A DNA stretch of 44,271 nucleotides. It comes from Ruminococcus sp. (lineage in GTDB: Bacteria > Bacillota > Clostridia > Oscillospirales > Ruminococcaceae). Made by a program: the position numbers and the translations under genes. Of this stretch, positions 26,311 through 34,251 are shown piece by piece (within the stretch, counting starts at the first letter, position 1; every line of letters starts with the position of its first letter). The stretch covers positions 1 to 44,271 of the forward strand of contig JAFRXL010000008.1 of assembly GCA_017441505.1 (NCBI GenBank), read 5' to 3'. The notes under the pieces were generated by a model. That model saw only the letters and a program-made list of their open reading frames with translations, made no database searches and was not told the origin of the DNA.

Positions 26311-26432
26311 TGCTCCTTTCGCCAGAATTTCCGGCGAAGGCAAGTGAGCATGAGCATCCGCCGGATCAAGGGATCAATATAATACTCCCATAAGGGTCAA
26401 CACTCATAACGCACCTCCGATTATCATAATAC
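26286..26432 (-). promoter_or_regulatory. Regulatory leader of corA with ribosome-site hairpins
   Basis: The only good ribosome site (AAAGGAG, 26313-26319) lies 27-28 bases before the corA ATG. Its AAAGG end is part of a stem, CCTTCGCC (26333-26340) with GGCGAAAGG (26315-26323). A second perfect 8-bp hairpin (26289-26296 with 26302-26309) sits between site and ATG and could shorten the effective spacing to normal. I looked for M-box hallmarks and did not find them. Confidence 0.6.
26366..26407 (-). CDS. Upstream leader peptide of corA, 13 residues
   Basis: ATG preceded by GGAGG with a 6-base gap, the best ribosome site in this leader. It encodes MSVDPYGSIILIP and stops 26 bases before the stem that hides the corA ribosome site. 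Position, strong site and short length suggest a translated leader that couples ribosome progress to folding of the downstream hairpins. Whether the peptide sequence matters is unknown. Confidence 0.55.
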   Translation of the reverse strand: MSVDPYGSIILIP

Positions 26433-26438
26433 ATTTAT

Positions 26439-26467
26439 ATTATACCAAACAGAACACGATTTTACAA
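26439..26467 (-). promoter_or_regulatory. Promoter of corA
   Basis: Minus strand: TTGTAA, 17-base spacer, TATAAT. Predicted start near 26432 gives a leader of about 147 nt. Confidence 0.75.
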
Positions 26468-26477
26468 CCCCTTACAG

Positions 26478-26508
26478 CAAAAAAATCCTTCCGATTTCAC
26501 GGAAGGAT
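26478..26508 (-). terminator. Terminator of the large RNA
   Basis: Minus strand: ATCCTTCC, 8-base loop, GGAAGGAT, then a run of seven or more T. It lies just upstream of the corA promoter and separates the two units. Confidence 0.9.
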
Positions 26509-27116
26509 CTTTCAGTATCCGAACAAATAAGTTTTACGTTGAATTTAAGTATCTTTCATCGCCCATAATGGTCTCACTGACATCTCTCCGGTGAGAGCAT
26601 TAATGAAAGATACCGGAATATTAGAGGGTATACTCAGACAAAAGTGCAGTTCTGTCTGGTGTGATATAAAATAATAATGTGTCCAAAAGAACAATTTTTG
26701 ACCGATACGATCATTTTCTATCCAAACCTTTTTCTATATCAGCATCTGATATGCTGATGTCACCGTCTTTCACAAATCAAAGACAGTATCGATGAAAGGC
26801 GAGCTTAACTATATCCCGCACACCGCCGCCTTAAAACGATGCCAAAAGGAACGGCTCTGCCTTTTTACCGGAGTATCAAAAGAAATAACGCCTATAATTT
26901 CTTTTGATGTAAACTCTTATCATAAGCTCCGGTTCCTATGGATGCAGTCGTACTGACAAACCACTCTCAAATGTCAGTACAGCATATGGGGATCACGTCT
27001 GCCGGACGTTTTCCAGATCACACTCTCATAGCAACTCATCCTTTCCGATTTTTGCATAAATCATATAACCACCCCGTACCCTTGAAGATAAATATTACAC
27101 TATTATTGATTTATGC
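26478..27116 (-). ncRNA. Large structured non-coding RNA of about 630 nt, family not identified
   Basis: A complete transcription unit without a credible reading frame. Promoter at 27123-27151, terminator at 26478-26508. Perfect stems visible: 26950-26957 with 26973-26980; 26875-26886 with 26897-26908 (12 bp), enclosed by CCGGAG 26868-26873 with CTCCGG 26927-26932; 26738-26745 with 26751-26758; 26635-26640 with 26653-26658; 26549-26559 with 26603-26613 (11 bp), enclosing CTCTC/GAGAG at 26584-26597. I see no RNase P, tmRNA or 6S hallmarks. Size and layout recall the large ornate RNAs (ROOL, OLE, GOLLD), with ROOL the nearest by length, but I cannot confirm this. Confidence 0.72.
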
Positions 27117-27122
27117 AATACC

Positions 27123-27151
27123 ATTATATCATATTTATATACAAATTGCAA
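27123..27151 (-). promoter_or_regulatory. Strong promoter of the large RNA
   Basis: Minus strand: TTGCAA, 17-base spacer, TATAAT with an extended TGA. Predicted start near 27116. Confidence 0.8.
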
Positions 27152-27429
27152 TGTTTTTTTGTGAACAAAAAATAGAAATTCAAGCTGCGATTTTATGTAT
27201 AAATCACATGAACAACAAAAAAGATAGCCCGTTATTGTGTTACTTGTACAATAAATCAACACTTTTCTATTTTTATGCTTATAAACAAGCGTTAACCGCA
27301 AATATTATTGATATATTTTTTATATATTATTTTTATACTAAGCGTATATACAATAAGTTTAATGATACATTGTATTAGTTAAAAAAATATCATACTCCAG
27401 ATATAAGCTCAAAAAAATCAAAATATGTA
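27152..27429. other. AT-rich intergenic region
   Basis: Very AT-rich flank between the divergent large-RNA and ECF-transporter promoters. No gene, repeat or clear signal seen. Confidence 0.5.
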
Positions 27430-27458
27430 TTTACTTTTTCTAAAAAAAATGATATAAT
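27430..27458 (+). promoter_or_regulatory. Promoter of the ECF S-component gene
   Basis: TTTACT, 17-base spacer, TATAAT with an extended TGA before the -10. Confidence 0.65.
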
Positions 27459-27492
27459 TATATAATCTTAAATTGGTACGGAGGTAATACGG

Positions 27493-28113
27493 ATGTTTAA
27501 AACTAAATTTACAACAAAATCAATGGTTCTGCTCGGACTGCTCTCGGCGATAGTTGTGTTGTTTTCGTTCACCCCTATCGGCTCGATACCTGTTGGTCCA
27601 TTAGTTATTACGCTGAACGTTATCCCCGTAGCGATAGCGGCAGTTGCCCTCGGACCTATCGGCGGACTCATCATCGGCTCTGTATTCGGTCTGTTCAGCT
27701 TCTTGCAGTGCTTCAGCATAGGTATCCCAAGTTCAATGGGCATTGCTCTTGCTGACATTAATCCTGTCCTTGCGTTCATACAGAGATTTGTTCCCCGTGC
27801 TCTGGACGGCTTCCTCGCAGGATGCATCTTCAAATTCTTCTCAAAGGTATCAAATGTAAAGGTATCCTGCTTCGTCACAGGATTCTGCACGGCATTTTTC
27901 AATACAGTATTTTTCATGTTCTCACTGGTCGCACTCTTCGGAAACACAAGCTATATGAAAGATAAAATTGACGGAAGAAATATCCTCGTTTACATCGTTG
28001 TTTCAGTAGGTATCAATGCGGTATTTGAAATGATAGCCGCTACAGTCATAACCGGAGCAGTCGGATGTGCCCTCTTCAAAGCAAAACTTATCAAAAGCAG
28101 CGACAAAAAATAA
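27493..28113 (+). CDS. ECF transporter substrate-binding S component
   Basis: Integral membrane vitamin-binding subunit of an energy-coupling-factor transporter, 206 residues with about six membrane helices. Typical features are the N-terminal SMVLLGLLSAIVVLFSFTPIG, then LNVIPVAIAAVALGPIGGLIIGSVFGLFSF. The shared EcfA/A'/T module is not in the window, as is usual for group II systems. Substrate unclear; a pantothenate- or folate-type vitamin is possible, and no biosynthetic neighbour helps. GGAGG site before the ATG, own promoter and terminator. Confidence 0.85.
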   Translation: MFKTKFTTKSMVLLGLLSAIVVLFSFTPIGSIPVGPLVITLNVIPVAIAAVALGPIGGLIIGSVFGLFSFLQCFSIGIPSSMGIALADINPVLAFIQRFVPRALDGFLAGCIFKFFSKVSNVKVSCFVTGFCTAFFNTVFFMFSLVALFGNTSYMKDKIDGRNILVYIVVSVGINAVFEMIAATVITGAVGCALFKAKLIKSSDKK

Positions 28114-28136
28114 GCATTCTCTTTTATACCGCTCCT

Positions 28137-28162
28137 CCCTCTCTTTAAAGAGAGGGATTTTA
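28137..28162 (+). terminator. Terminator after the ECF S-component gene
   Basis: CCCTCTCTTT / AAAGAGAGGG, a perfect 20-base palindrome followed by ATTTTAAT. Confidence 0.8.
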
Positions 28163-28255
28163 ATAATGCAACTCAAAAAAGCCTGAAAACAGCCAATTGC
28201 AACCCCGTGTTGACAAATTGCAAAGTCCGGTTGGTAGAGTTTTTTACGCATATCA

Positions 28256-28264
28256 TGCTATAAT
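28256..28264 (+). promoter_or_regulatory. Extended -10 promoter of the XRE regulator
   Basis: TGCTATAAT about 33 bases before the ATG, without a clear -35 box. Confidence 0.5.
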
Positions 28265-28297
28265 CATATCATAAAATTCACACAGGAGGTAACTTTT

Positions 28298-29284
28298 ATG
28301 ATACTCGCAGATAAGATAATCGAATTAAGAAAAAAAGCAGGCTGGTCACAGGAAGAGCTTGCAGAAAAACTTGATGTAAGCAGACAGTCAGTCTCAAAGT
28401 GGGAAGGAGCTCAGTCCACTCCGGACCTCAACAGAATACTCCAGATGTCAAAAATATTCGGAGTAAGTACCGACTATCTTTTAAAGGATGAGATAAGTGA
28501 ATCCAAACCGATACAGGAAGCAAAAGATTCCTCTGATACTCCTGCCCTTCATCCGGTATCTATGGAGGAGGCTAACAATTTCCTGAACGACAACACCAAC
28601 TACGCAAGAAAAACTGCCGTTTCAATAATGCTTTACATCCTCTCGCCTATATGTATGCTCTTCCTCGGAACAGCCGGCGAGACCGATACACTCCCAATAA
28701 GCGAGGATCTCGGCAGTGGTATTGGTCTGGTCATTCTAATTCTGATAGCAGCTGTTGCGACCTCAATAATAGTAGCTGCAAGCACCAGAATGAAAAAATA
28801 CGAATACCTCGAAAACGAATGCATCGATACAGAATACGGAGTTTCCGGCATGGTCAAGGAAAAACGTGACGCTTATGAACCGCACCGTGTAAAGCATCTT
28901 ATCATCGGAATAGCTCTGTGTATAATCTCAGTCGTACCGCTTATCACCCTTATATCCATACGTGATACCGATATGGTCGGAGTTACAGGAATGTGTATCA
29001 TGTTTCTTATATGTGCATTCGGATGTCCGCTGCTTGTAAAAAATGGTATAATCACAGGCGGATTCAATAAACTCCTTGAAGAAGACGACTATAAGCGTGA
29101 AAATAAAATCGAAAAATCAGACCATTTTTCTCTGATAACCTCTATTTACTGGTCTATAGCTCTTGCACTTTATTTCGGTATCAGTTTAGCCGGGCACAAC
29201 TGGGGAGACAGCTGGGTAATACTTGTTGTAGCAGGTTTACTTTACATCGGTGTGGACGCTTTTGAAAAAATGTTGAAAAAATAA
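28298..29284 (+). CDS. XRE-family regulator with a membrane domain
   Basis: Protein of 328 residues. Residues 1-62 are a Cro/C1-type helix-turn-helix (IIELRKKAGWSQEELAEKLDVSRQSVSKWE split across both helices, then FGVSTDYLL). After a linker there are several hydrophobic segments, including ISIMLYILSPICMLF-like, IGLVILILIAAVATSII, LIIGIALCIISVVPL and a C-terminal pair. It is therefore a membrane-bound DNA-binding protein of a type common in Clostridia. It may sense membrane or envelope state, but its target is unknown. It lies just upstream of the acyl-chain cluster and could regulate it, though it has a separate promoter. AGGAGG site before the ATG. Confidence 0.85.
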   Translation: MILADKIIELRKKAGWSQEELAEKLDVSRQSVSKWEGAQSTPDLNRILQMSKIFGVSTDYLLKDEISESKPIQEAKDSSDTPALHPVSMEEANNFLNDNTNYARKTAVSIMLYILSPICMLFLGTAGETDTLPISEDLGSGIGLVILILIAAVATSIIVAASTRMKKYEYLENECIDTEYGVSGMVKEKRDAYEPHRVKHLIIGIALCIISVVPLITLISIRDTDMVGVTGMCIMFLICAFGCPLLVKNGIITGGFNKLLEEDDYKRENKIEKSDHFSLITSIYWSIALALYFGISLAGHNWGDSWVILVVAGLLYIGVDAFEKMLKK

Positions 29285-29418
29285 TTTTTTTATTCAATAT
29301 GCACCCCAAAAACACATATATACAGGACGTAAACTATTGACGAAATATTATATCGTGTTATAATTAAGCAATTGTTTTTATAATTTTGCTCAAAAATTTA
29401 TAAAATTTCCAAATTCTA

Positions 29419-29447
29419 TTGACATATCGTTCACAAAATGTTATTAT
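29419..29447 (+). promoter_or_regulatory. Promoter of the acyl-chain/polyketide-like operon
   Basis: TTGACA (29419-29424), 17-base spacer, TATTAT (29442-29447). Confidence 0.7.
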
Positions 29448-29466
29448 ATATTATGATTTAAGTGAT

Positions 29467-29487
29467 ACTATATACAAAATATATAGT
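29467..29487 (+). promoter_or_regulatory. Candidate operator or leader hairpin
   Basis: Perfect 8-bp inverted repeat ACTATATA-caaaa-TATATAGT between the predicted transcription start and the first gene. All-AT stems make a poor RNA hairpin, so a repressor site is more likely. Confidence 0.45.
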
Positions 29488-29508
29488 GTATTTGGCAAGG
29501 AGTCTTGA

Positions 29509-30420
29509 ATGAATAACCTCAAACGTGCATTTCTTTTTAATGCCATCGGTTCACGTCCGGAAAAACTGCTCGTGAAGCTTCCTCCGGAATTAATGGACCG
29601 GTATACTCATTATTTCGATGTTGCCTTTGACAGACTCGGATTGAATAAAGACATAGAAAAAAATACCGGATATGATGTCAAAGTCGCAGAATGGATAGTG
29701 CCTTTGCTTACTGACAGAGTTGTTTTTGAATACTACATAGAAAAAGGTATCATTCCTGATATAGGTGCAGGATACAGCTCAGGCATCGTAAGTATAAGTG
29801 CCTGTTTCGGCTCTATGCGTCATGAGGACGCTCATGACCTCATGATGTCTCACCGCTCAATGTTCCGCTCCCTCAAGGAACATGGGTTAAAGCTCGACAT
29901 GGGAGTTATTATTGGCTTCTCCTATGACGACCTCTCCGAACTGCTGAACGGACATTTCACATCCGATGAACTTATGATCGGAAGCGGAAATTCAAGCTTT
30001 CATGTAATGATATGCGGTAAAGCCGAGGCAGTAAACAAGGCTATTGAGCTCGCTTTGAATGAAGGAGCTATCAAGGCTTTCAGTATGGGCACTGAGACCG
30101 CTTTCCATAATCCTATTATAGAAGCCTATTCTCAGGAACATATGGAAGTATGCAGGAATATACAGTATAAGGATCCGAAATATCCAATAATTTCTGTTTT
30201 CGACCATAACATTATGACTACGGCAGAAGAAGTAAAAAGAGAAAATCTGCTCAATATCACTACCCCTATCCGCTGGGATATAGCTCTGAAAAAGCTTGAA
30301 GAAAGCGGTGTAAAAGAGTTCTTCGACGTAAGCTCTAACGGAGCTGTACATAAGTTCTCAAGAGTTAGCCGAAAATGTAAAATTTATACTCTCGAAGACG
30401 TATTTTCGGGAAATATATAA
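29509..30420 (+). CDS. FabD-like acyltransferase
   Basis: Discrete malonyl- or acyl-CoA:ACP transacylase, 303 residues, usual FabD length. The nucleophile elbow is GAGYSSG with Ser90 in place of the usual GHSLG. The catalytic His is in TAFHNP (His200), and the carboxylate-binding Arg of malonyl-specific enzymes is probably Arg116 (MSHRSMF). Presence of this Arg favours malonyl as substrate, by family knowledge. It is divergent from housekeeping FabD. First gene of a 13-gene operon; the ACP follows 46 bases later, its likely partner. Confidence 0.87.
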   Translation: MNNLKRAFLFNAIGSRPEKLLVKLPPELMDRYTHYFDVAFDRLGLNKDIEKNTGYDVKVAEWIVPLLTDRVVFEYYIEKGIIPDIGAGYSSGIVSISACFGSMRHEDAHDLMMSHRSMFRSLKEHGLKLDMGVIIGFSYDDLSELLNGHFTSDELMIGSGNSSFHVMICGKAEAVNKAIELALNEGAIKAFSMGTETAFHNPIIEAYSQEHMEVCRNIQYKDPKYPIISVFDHNIMTTAEEVKRENLLNITTPIRWDIALKKLEESGVKEFFDVSSNGAVHKFSRVSRKCKIYTLEDVFSGNI

Positions 30421-30466
30421 TTTTATTTTATTTCATATCATTATATTTTTTAAGGAGGATATCACT

Positions 30467-30769
30467 ATGAGAGAAATCACACCAGAGATCCAAAACGAAA
30501 TCAAGGAAATGATATTTGATTACTACGCAGAAGAGTGCGAGATCGACAAAAGTGAGATCACAATGGAAACTAATCCGCAGGAGGACCTCGGAAGCGATTC
30601 GCTTATGTTCGTTGAACTTATCGAAATGACTTCCGACAAGTACGAACTCGACATCAAGCTTCAGAGCATCGGAAAGTATATGCTCAAAGCATCAATGGAT
30701 ACTATGAAAGATGTTGTTGAAATGTTCTACAAGGTATATCAGTACGGTAACGATATTGTAAATCAGTAA
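30467..30769 (+). CDS. Acyl carrier protein 1
   Basis: Acidic carrier protein of 100 residues. The phosphopantetheine site is GSDSLMFVEL (Ser45). AAGGAGG site before the ATG. Its neighbour, the acyltransferase, suggests that it carries the extender unit or the growing chain. It is longer than FabF-type AcpP at the C-terminus. No phosphopantetheinyl transferase gene is in the window, so the housekeeping enzyme must activate it. Confidence 0.92.
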   Translation: MREITPEIQNEIKEMIFDYYAEECEIDKSEITMETNPQEDLGSDSLMFVELIEMTSDKYELDIKLQSIGKYMLKASMDTMKDVVEMFYKVYQYGNDIVNQ

Positions 30770-30778
30770 GAGGTGCGG

Positions 30779-31498
30779 ATGCTTAATTCAAATTTATCAG
30801 AGCTTTATGCCGACGATAATATAGCAGTTCTCACCATAGACAACGGACCTAAAAACTTGCTCACAGAGCCGGAATTTATAGACCGTAAAACGCTCCTCGA
30901 CTGGTTGGATAAACACCAACAAGTCGGGGGGCTTGTCATTACCGGAAAAGGTAAACATTTCTCGCACGGTGCAGATGTCTCCCTTTTCGGTGCCTCGGAC
31001 GAAAAAGCCCTCTCCCATAAGCTTGAAGCAGGAAGAGAACTTCTGCGTACTATAGAAGAGCTGCCTATAATAACTGCTGCCGCAATTAACGGAGGCTGCT
31101 TCGGCGGCGGACTTGAAGTAGCAATGAGCTGCCATTTCCGCATAGCTTCCCCTAAGTCCCGTCTCGGACTTACCGAGGTCATGCACGGAGTCATCCCCGG
31201 TATGGACGGCATAGAAAAACTTACACGTATAGTCGGCAAGGAAAAAGCTATAAGAATGATTTTCGGCTGCGAGATGCTCTCAGCTGAATCTGCTCTGGAA
31301 ACAGGGCTTATTACAAAAATTTCTGAGGATAAAGACTCTCTTGCTGAGACTATATCCTTTGTAAAAGAACTTATATCCGGCAAGTCAATGGCACAGATAA
31401 ACGGCATAATAGGTACAATTTGCCGTGCAGAAGCAGGGATAAAAGATCCCTCAAAAGGATGCTTTGAAAAAGCTCTTTCTGAGGTAAATGCTGAATGA
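30779..31498 (+). CDS. Enoyl-CoA hydratase-like crotonase 1
   Basis: Crotonase-fold protein of 239 residues. Oxyanion-hole segments are GKHFSHGADVSLF and GGCFGGGLEVAMS. Both catalytic Glu of true hydratases are present and 20 residues apart (Glu113, Glu133), so reversible hydration/dehydration of an enoyl thioester is chemically possible. I use ATG 30779 (AGAGGTGCGG before it); a GTG at 30773 is an alternative. It starts 9 bases after ACP1 and overlaps the thioesterase gene by 4 bases, indicating tight coupling. Confidence 0.88.
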   Translation: MLNSNLSELYADDNIAVLTIDNGPKNLLTEPEFIDRKTLLDWLDKHQQVGGLVITGKGKHFSHGADVSLFGASDEKALSHKLEAGRELLRTIEELPIITAAAINGGCFGGGLEVAMSCHFRIASPKSRLGLTEVMHGVIPGMDGIEKLTRIVGKEKAIRMIFGCEMLSAESALETGLITKISEDKDSLAETISFVKELISGKSMAQINGIIGTICRAEAGIKDPSKGCFEKALSEVNAE

Positions 31499-31908
31499 GA
31501 AAGTCTACCTTTTCTCTGACTGTAAGAGGATACGAACTGGATGGATTTGGTCACGTAAATAATTCCGTTTACTTGCAGTACGGCGAGACCGCTATCTGGA
31601 ACTTCTTCCAGAAATCCGATCTTCTGAAATATCTCGAAGAAGCCGGTGTGTTTCCGGTCATCTCGGAAAGCAGTCAAAGATACCTGCATGAACTAAAACT
31701 TCTTGATGAAGTACAGATAGATTCCGAGTTCACCTGCTCTGATTACCTCGTTACCTATAAGCATAAGGTAAAAAATAAAAATACTAATGTTATTTCATGC
31801 GTCATAAAAGGCAAGTTTGGTTTTGTCGATAAAAAAGAACGTATTATATGTGACATACCAGCTGCAATAAAAGAATACATCGAGAGTGATCCGGATGATA
31901 ATAAATAA
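31495..31908 (+). CDS. 4HBT-type hotdog thioesterase
   Basis: Acyl-thioester hydrolase of 137 residues. The signature ELDGFGHVNNSVYLQYGE carries the catalytic Asp16 and the HVNN.xY motif of the 4-hydroxybenzoyl-CoA thioesterase family. It may release product or clear stalled ACP or CoA thioesters. Its ATG overlaps the end of crotonase 1 (ATGA), and its last codons overlap the next gene. Confidence 0.87.
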   Translation: MRKSTFSLTVRGYELDGFGHVNNSVYLQYGETAIWNFFQKSDLLKYLEEAGVFPVISESSQRYLHELKLLDEVQIDSEFTCSDYLVTYKHKVKNKNTNVISCVIKGKFGFVDKKERIICDIPAAIKEYIESDPDDNK

Positions 31909-32326
31909 TAACGAATTTGTAACAGAAATAAAAGAGCTTTCCTCTCTTGAAGAGCTCATCTCCGTAAAGGACAGGCTTGGTTCGCCCGCACTTCTGATAG
32001 TTCACATTAATGACGACCTGAAGCTGTGCAGCGGTGCTGAGGAGTTTTTCCGCAGTGCCGACTATATGACTGCCGCAGCTTGCGAAAACGGTAAGGAAGT
32101 ACCGGAAGAACTGAAAGCACTTTTCGACCTTATAATACCGGCAGAAACTACTGCTGAATACACCGAAAAACTTTTCAAGGATAAATCAGCTAAACAGGTA
32201 AGCGAGATAACTGCCTGCTTTGTCGCCGCTCGCAAAGGTGCATCTGTTCAGGAGCTACTCGACTGCGAGTCAAGAGCCTTCTACAGGCTCATCGCTGATA
32301 AGACGGGAGGCGTTCAGAATGGCTGA
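31895..32326 (+). CDS. Short crotonase-like protein without the usual active site
   Basis: Protein of 143 residues that I do not recognise with certainty. The C-terminal part (AEYTEKLFKDKSAKQVSEI, then VQELLDCESRAFYRLI) looks like the C-terminal helices of crotonases, and the start (SPALLIVHINDDLKLCSGAEEF) like their first strands. The middle with the second oxyanion loop and both Glu residues is absent. Full crotonases have about 240-260 residues. It sits between two complete crotonase genes and overlaps both the thioesterase and crotonase 2 genes, so it is translated with them. It may be a structural partner in a mixed trimer. Confidence 0.62.
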   Translation: MIINNNEFVTEIKELSSLEELISVKDRLGSPALLIVHINDDLKLCSGAEEFFRSADYMTAAACENGKEVPEELKALFDLIIPAETTAEYTEKLFKDKSAKQVSEITACFVAARKGASVQELLDCESRAFYRLIADKTGGVQNG

Positions 32327-33026
32327 AAAAGGCATGATACTCGAATGTGAGAACGGTATACTCATCCTCTCTATGGATATGCCTGTGAACAATATAATGT
32401 CCGCAGACTTTCTCTCGGAGTACGAAAAGGTAATGGCAGAAATAGAGCAGAAAGCAGCTTCCGGCTCATATAAAGGTCTTATAATCAAAGGTGCAGGCAG
32501 GCATTTCTGCGTTGGTGCAGACGTTGACGCACTTCTTGAACGCTCTGCAAATGAGAACTATGACGACTCTACAGGGGTACTCCCTGAAAGCCATATAAAA
32601 CAAAAACACTTCTTCACTTTTCTCAGTGAACTTCCGTTCCCGACTGTCAGTGCAGTAACTGGTTTCTGCATCGGCTCCGGAAGCGAAATAGCTGTAAACA
32701 GCACTTACAGAGTAATTGAGAAAAATGCAAGAGTTGGTCAGCCAGAATCGACTTTCGGCATACTGCCGGCTCTCGGAGGTCTTGCAAGAACTATCAGCAT
32801 TTGCGGCTTGCAGAATGCTTATGAACTTGTAATGTCCGGCGAGCTTATTCCGGCAGAAAAAGCCTTCGAGCTCGGCTGGGCTGACATATATACCGACAAA
32901 AAACAAGGTCTGACAGAAGCAATAGCTCTTATAGAGTATATCGCATCAAAAGGAAAATTTGCTCCGTCCCTCAGAGATGAATACCTCTCAGGGTACCTGA
33001 GCAATAAAGGAGGAAAAGTCCAATGA
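32319..33026 (+). CDS. Enoyl-CoA hydratase-like crotonase 2
   Basis: Crotonase-fold protein of 235 residues. I use ATG 32319, with GGGAGG before it. Oxyanion segments are GRHFCVGADVDAL and GFCIGSGSEIAVNS; Glu123 and Glu143 match the two catalytic Glu of hydratases, again 20 residues apart. VGQPESTFGILPALGG is typical of the family. Probably acts at another chain position or another step (hydration, isomerisation or decarboxylation) than crotonase 1. It overlaps the genes on either side by 8 and 4 bases. Confidence 0.88.
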   Translation: MAEKGMILECENGILILSMDMPVNNIMSADFLSEYEKVMAEIEQKAASGSYKGLIIKGAGRHFCVGADVDALLERSANENYDDSTGVLPESHIKQKHFFTFLSELPFPTVSAVTGFCIGSGSEIAVNSTYRVIEKNARVGQPESTFGILPALGGLARTISICGLQNAYELVMSGELIPAEKAFELGWADIYTDKKQGLTEAIALIEYIASKGKFAPSLRDEYLSGYLSNKGGKVQ

Positions 33027-34144
33027 ATATAGGAATCGTCGGATACGGCAAAATGGGCAGGGAGATATTCAGGCTCTTATTTGATAAGCTTGTTGATAAC
33101 AGCTTTGTTGTTGTCGATCCGTTTATAAAAGAAGATGACCACAAAGAGGTCATAAAAAGTCTTGATAAAAGTCTGAAAAGAGGTCAGATAAACCACGATC
33201 TCTATGCTGAAAAACTCAGATCAATGAAGTTCACAAGCGACCTCAACGAATTAAGAAGCTGCGATATAGTTATCGAGGCTGCTCCAGAGATGCTTGAACT
33301 CAAACAGGAACTCTTCCAGACAATATTTGAGATTGTTTCACCAAGATGTGTACTCCTCACTAATACATCCTCGCTCAGGATAGCTGATGTATTCAAGGAT
33401 ACAAGAAATCTCGAACGCTGCTGCGGTATGCACTTCTATTATCCTGTAAAGCTCTCCGGATATGTTGAGCTCAACATCCTCCCGGAGACAAACGGAGCTA
33501 TAATCAGAGACCTCGGTCCGATAATACTCAATGTCGGCAAGTACCCTGTCGTACTCAGCGGTGAGTACCATATATACTTCAATCAGCTCATATCCTGCGT
33601 TATAGCTGCCGCTATATATCTGCGTGAGAAGTATAACGTATCTGCAAATGAACTTGATAAGGCTCTTGAAGAGATGTTCTCTATGGCAGCTCCTTTCCAG
33701 ATGCTCGACAGCATTAGTCTCGGACTTATGGGCGAAAATCCACGTAATTTCACTATCGAGCGAAATAAGGCTCTTCTCAGCTACGGCTGCGAAAAAATGC
33801 AGGGCTGGCTGAACGACGGATGCCCTGAAAAGACAGGCACTTTCCTCAGCTTTATCGGAGATAAGCTGCCGGATACAGGAAATGACGCTTCGGACGCTGC
33901 TCTTTCAATGGCAGCTCTCATACTCAACGAAGCTGTCACTGCAAAAGAGGAAAGCGGCTTGGGTAACTTCTTCTTCGAGGCTGTTCAGGACCTTCTCGGA
34001 CTTGCTGAAGCTCCGGCATACTACTACAAGAAGTTCGGTGCTGACGCTATAATAAATAAGCTCGATCAGCTATATGCTGATACAGGATTTGCTTCATTCA
34101 AACCTTGCGATAAGGAATTATTCGATAAGTATTTTAATGCTTGA
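33023..34144 (+). CDS. 3-hydroxyacyl-CoA dehydrogenase-like oxidoreductase
   Basis: NAD(P)-dependent dehydrogenase of 373 residues. The N-terminal Rossmann fold starts IGIVGYGKMGREIF. IEAAPEMLELKQELF and TNTSSL are typical of the family. The catalytic pair of the HAD fold is visible as His137 (GMHFYYPVK) and Glu149 (GYVEL), 12 apart as in the mammalian enzyme. The C-terminal helical domain is larger and more divergent. With no FabG-type ketoreductase in the operon, it is the best candidate for reducing the beta-keto group made by the ketosynthase, running opposite to beta-oxidation. That role is inferred. Confidence 0.87.
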   Translation: MNIGIVGYGKMGREIFRLLFDKLVDNSFVVVDPFIKEDDHKEVIKSLDKSLKRGQINHDLYAEKLRSMKFTSDLNELRSCDIVIEAAPEMLELKQELFQTIFEIVSPRCVLLTNTSSLRIADVFKDTRNLERCCGMHFYYPVKLSGYVELNILPETNGAIIRDLGPIILNVGKYPVVLSGEYHIYFNQLISCVIAAAIYLREKYNVSANELDKALEEMFSMAAPFQMLDSISLGLMGENPRNFTIERNKALLSYGCEKMQGWLNDGCPEKTGTFLSFIGDKLPDTGNDASDAALSMAALILNEAVTAKEESGLGNFFFEAVQDLLGLAEAPAYYYKKFGADAIINKLDQLYADTGFASFKPCDKELFDKYFNA

Positions 34145-34251
34145 TCCGGCATACTAATAATTATAAACAAAAACTGAGAATCAACTATCCCCCACTACAG
34201 CCGGAACGCTCAGACCAACCATAAATCCAATCCAGAAACGAGGTAACGATC

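Noticed and set aside
26286-26432. M-box (Mg2+) riboswitch before corA
   Set aside because: I looked for the conserved core around its paired GGCUCC-type segment and did not find it; the region is better described as micro-ORF plus hairpins.
26478-27116. RNase P RNA or tmRNA as identity of the large RNA
   Set aside because: The conserved RNase P core segments and a tRNA-like acceptor with CCA end or tag frame were not seen.
26938-27378. 146-codon plus-strand frame over the large RNA promoter region
   Set aside because: AT-rich, low-complexity translation without a ribosome site; it lies opposite a well-bracketed minus-strand transcript.
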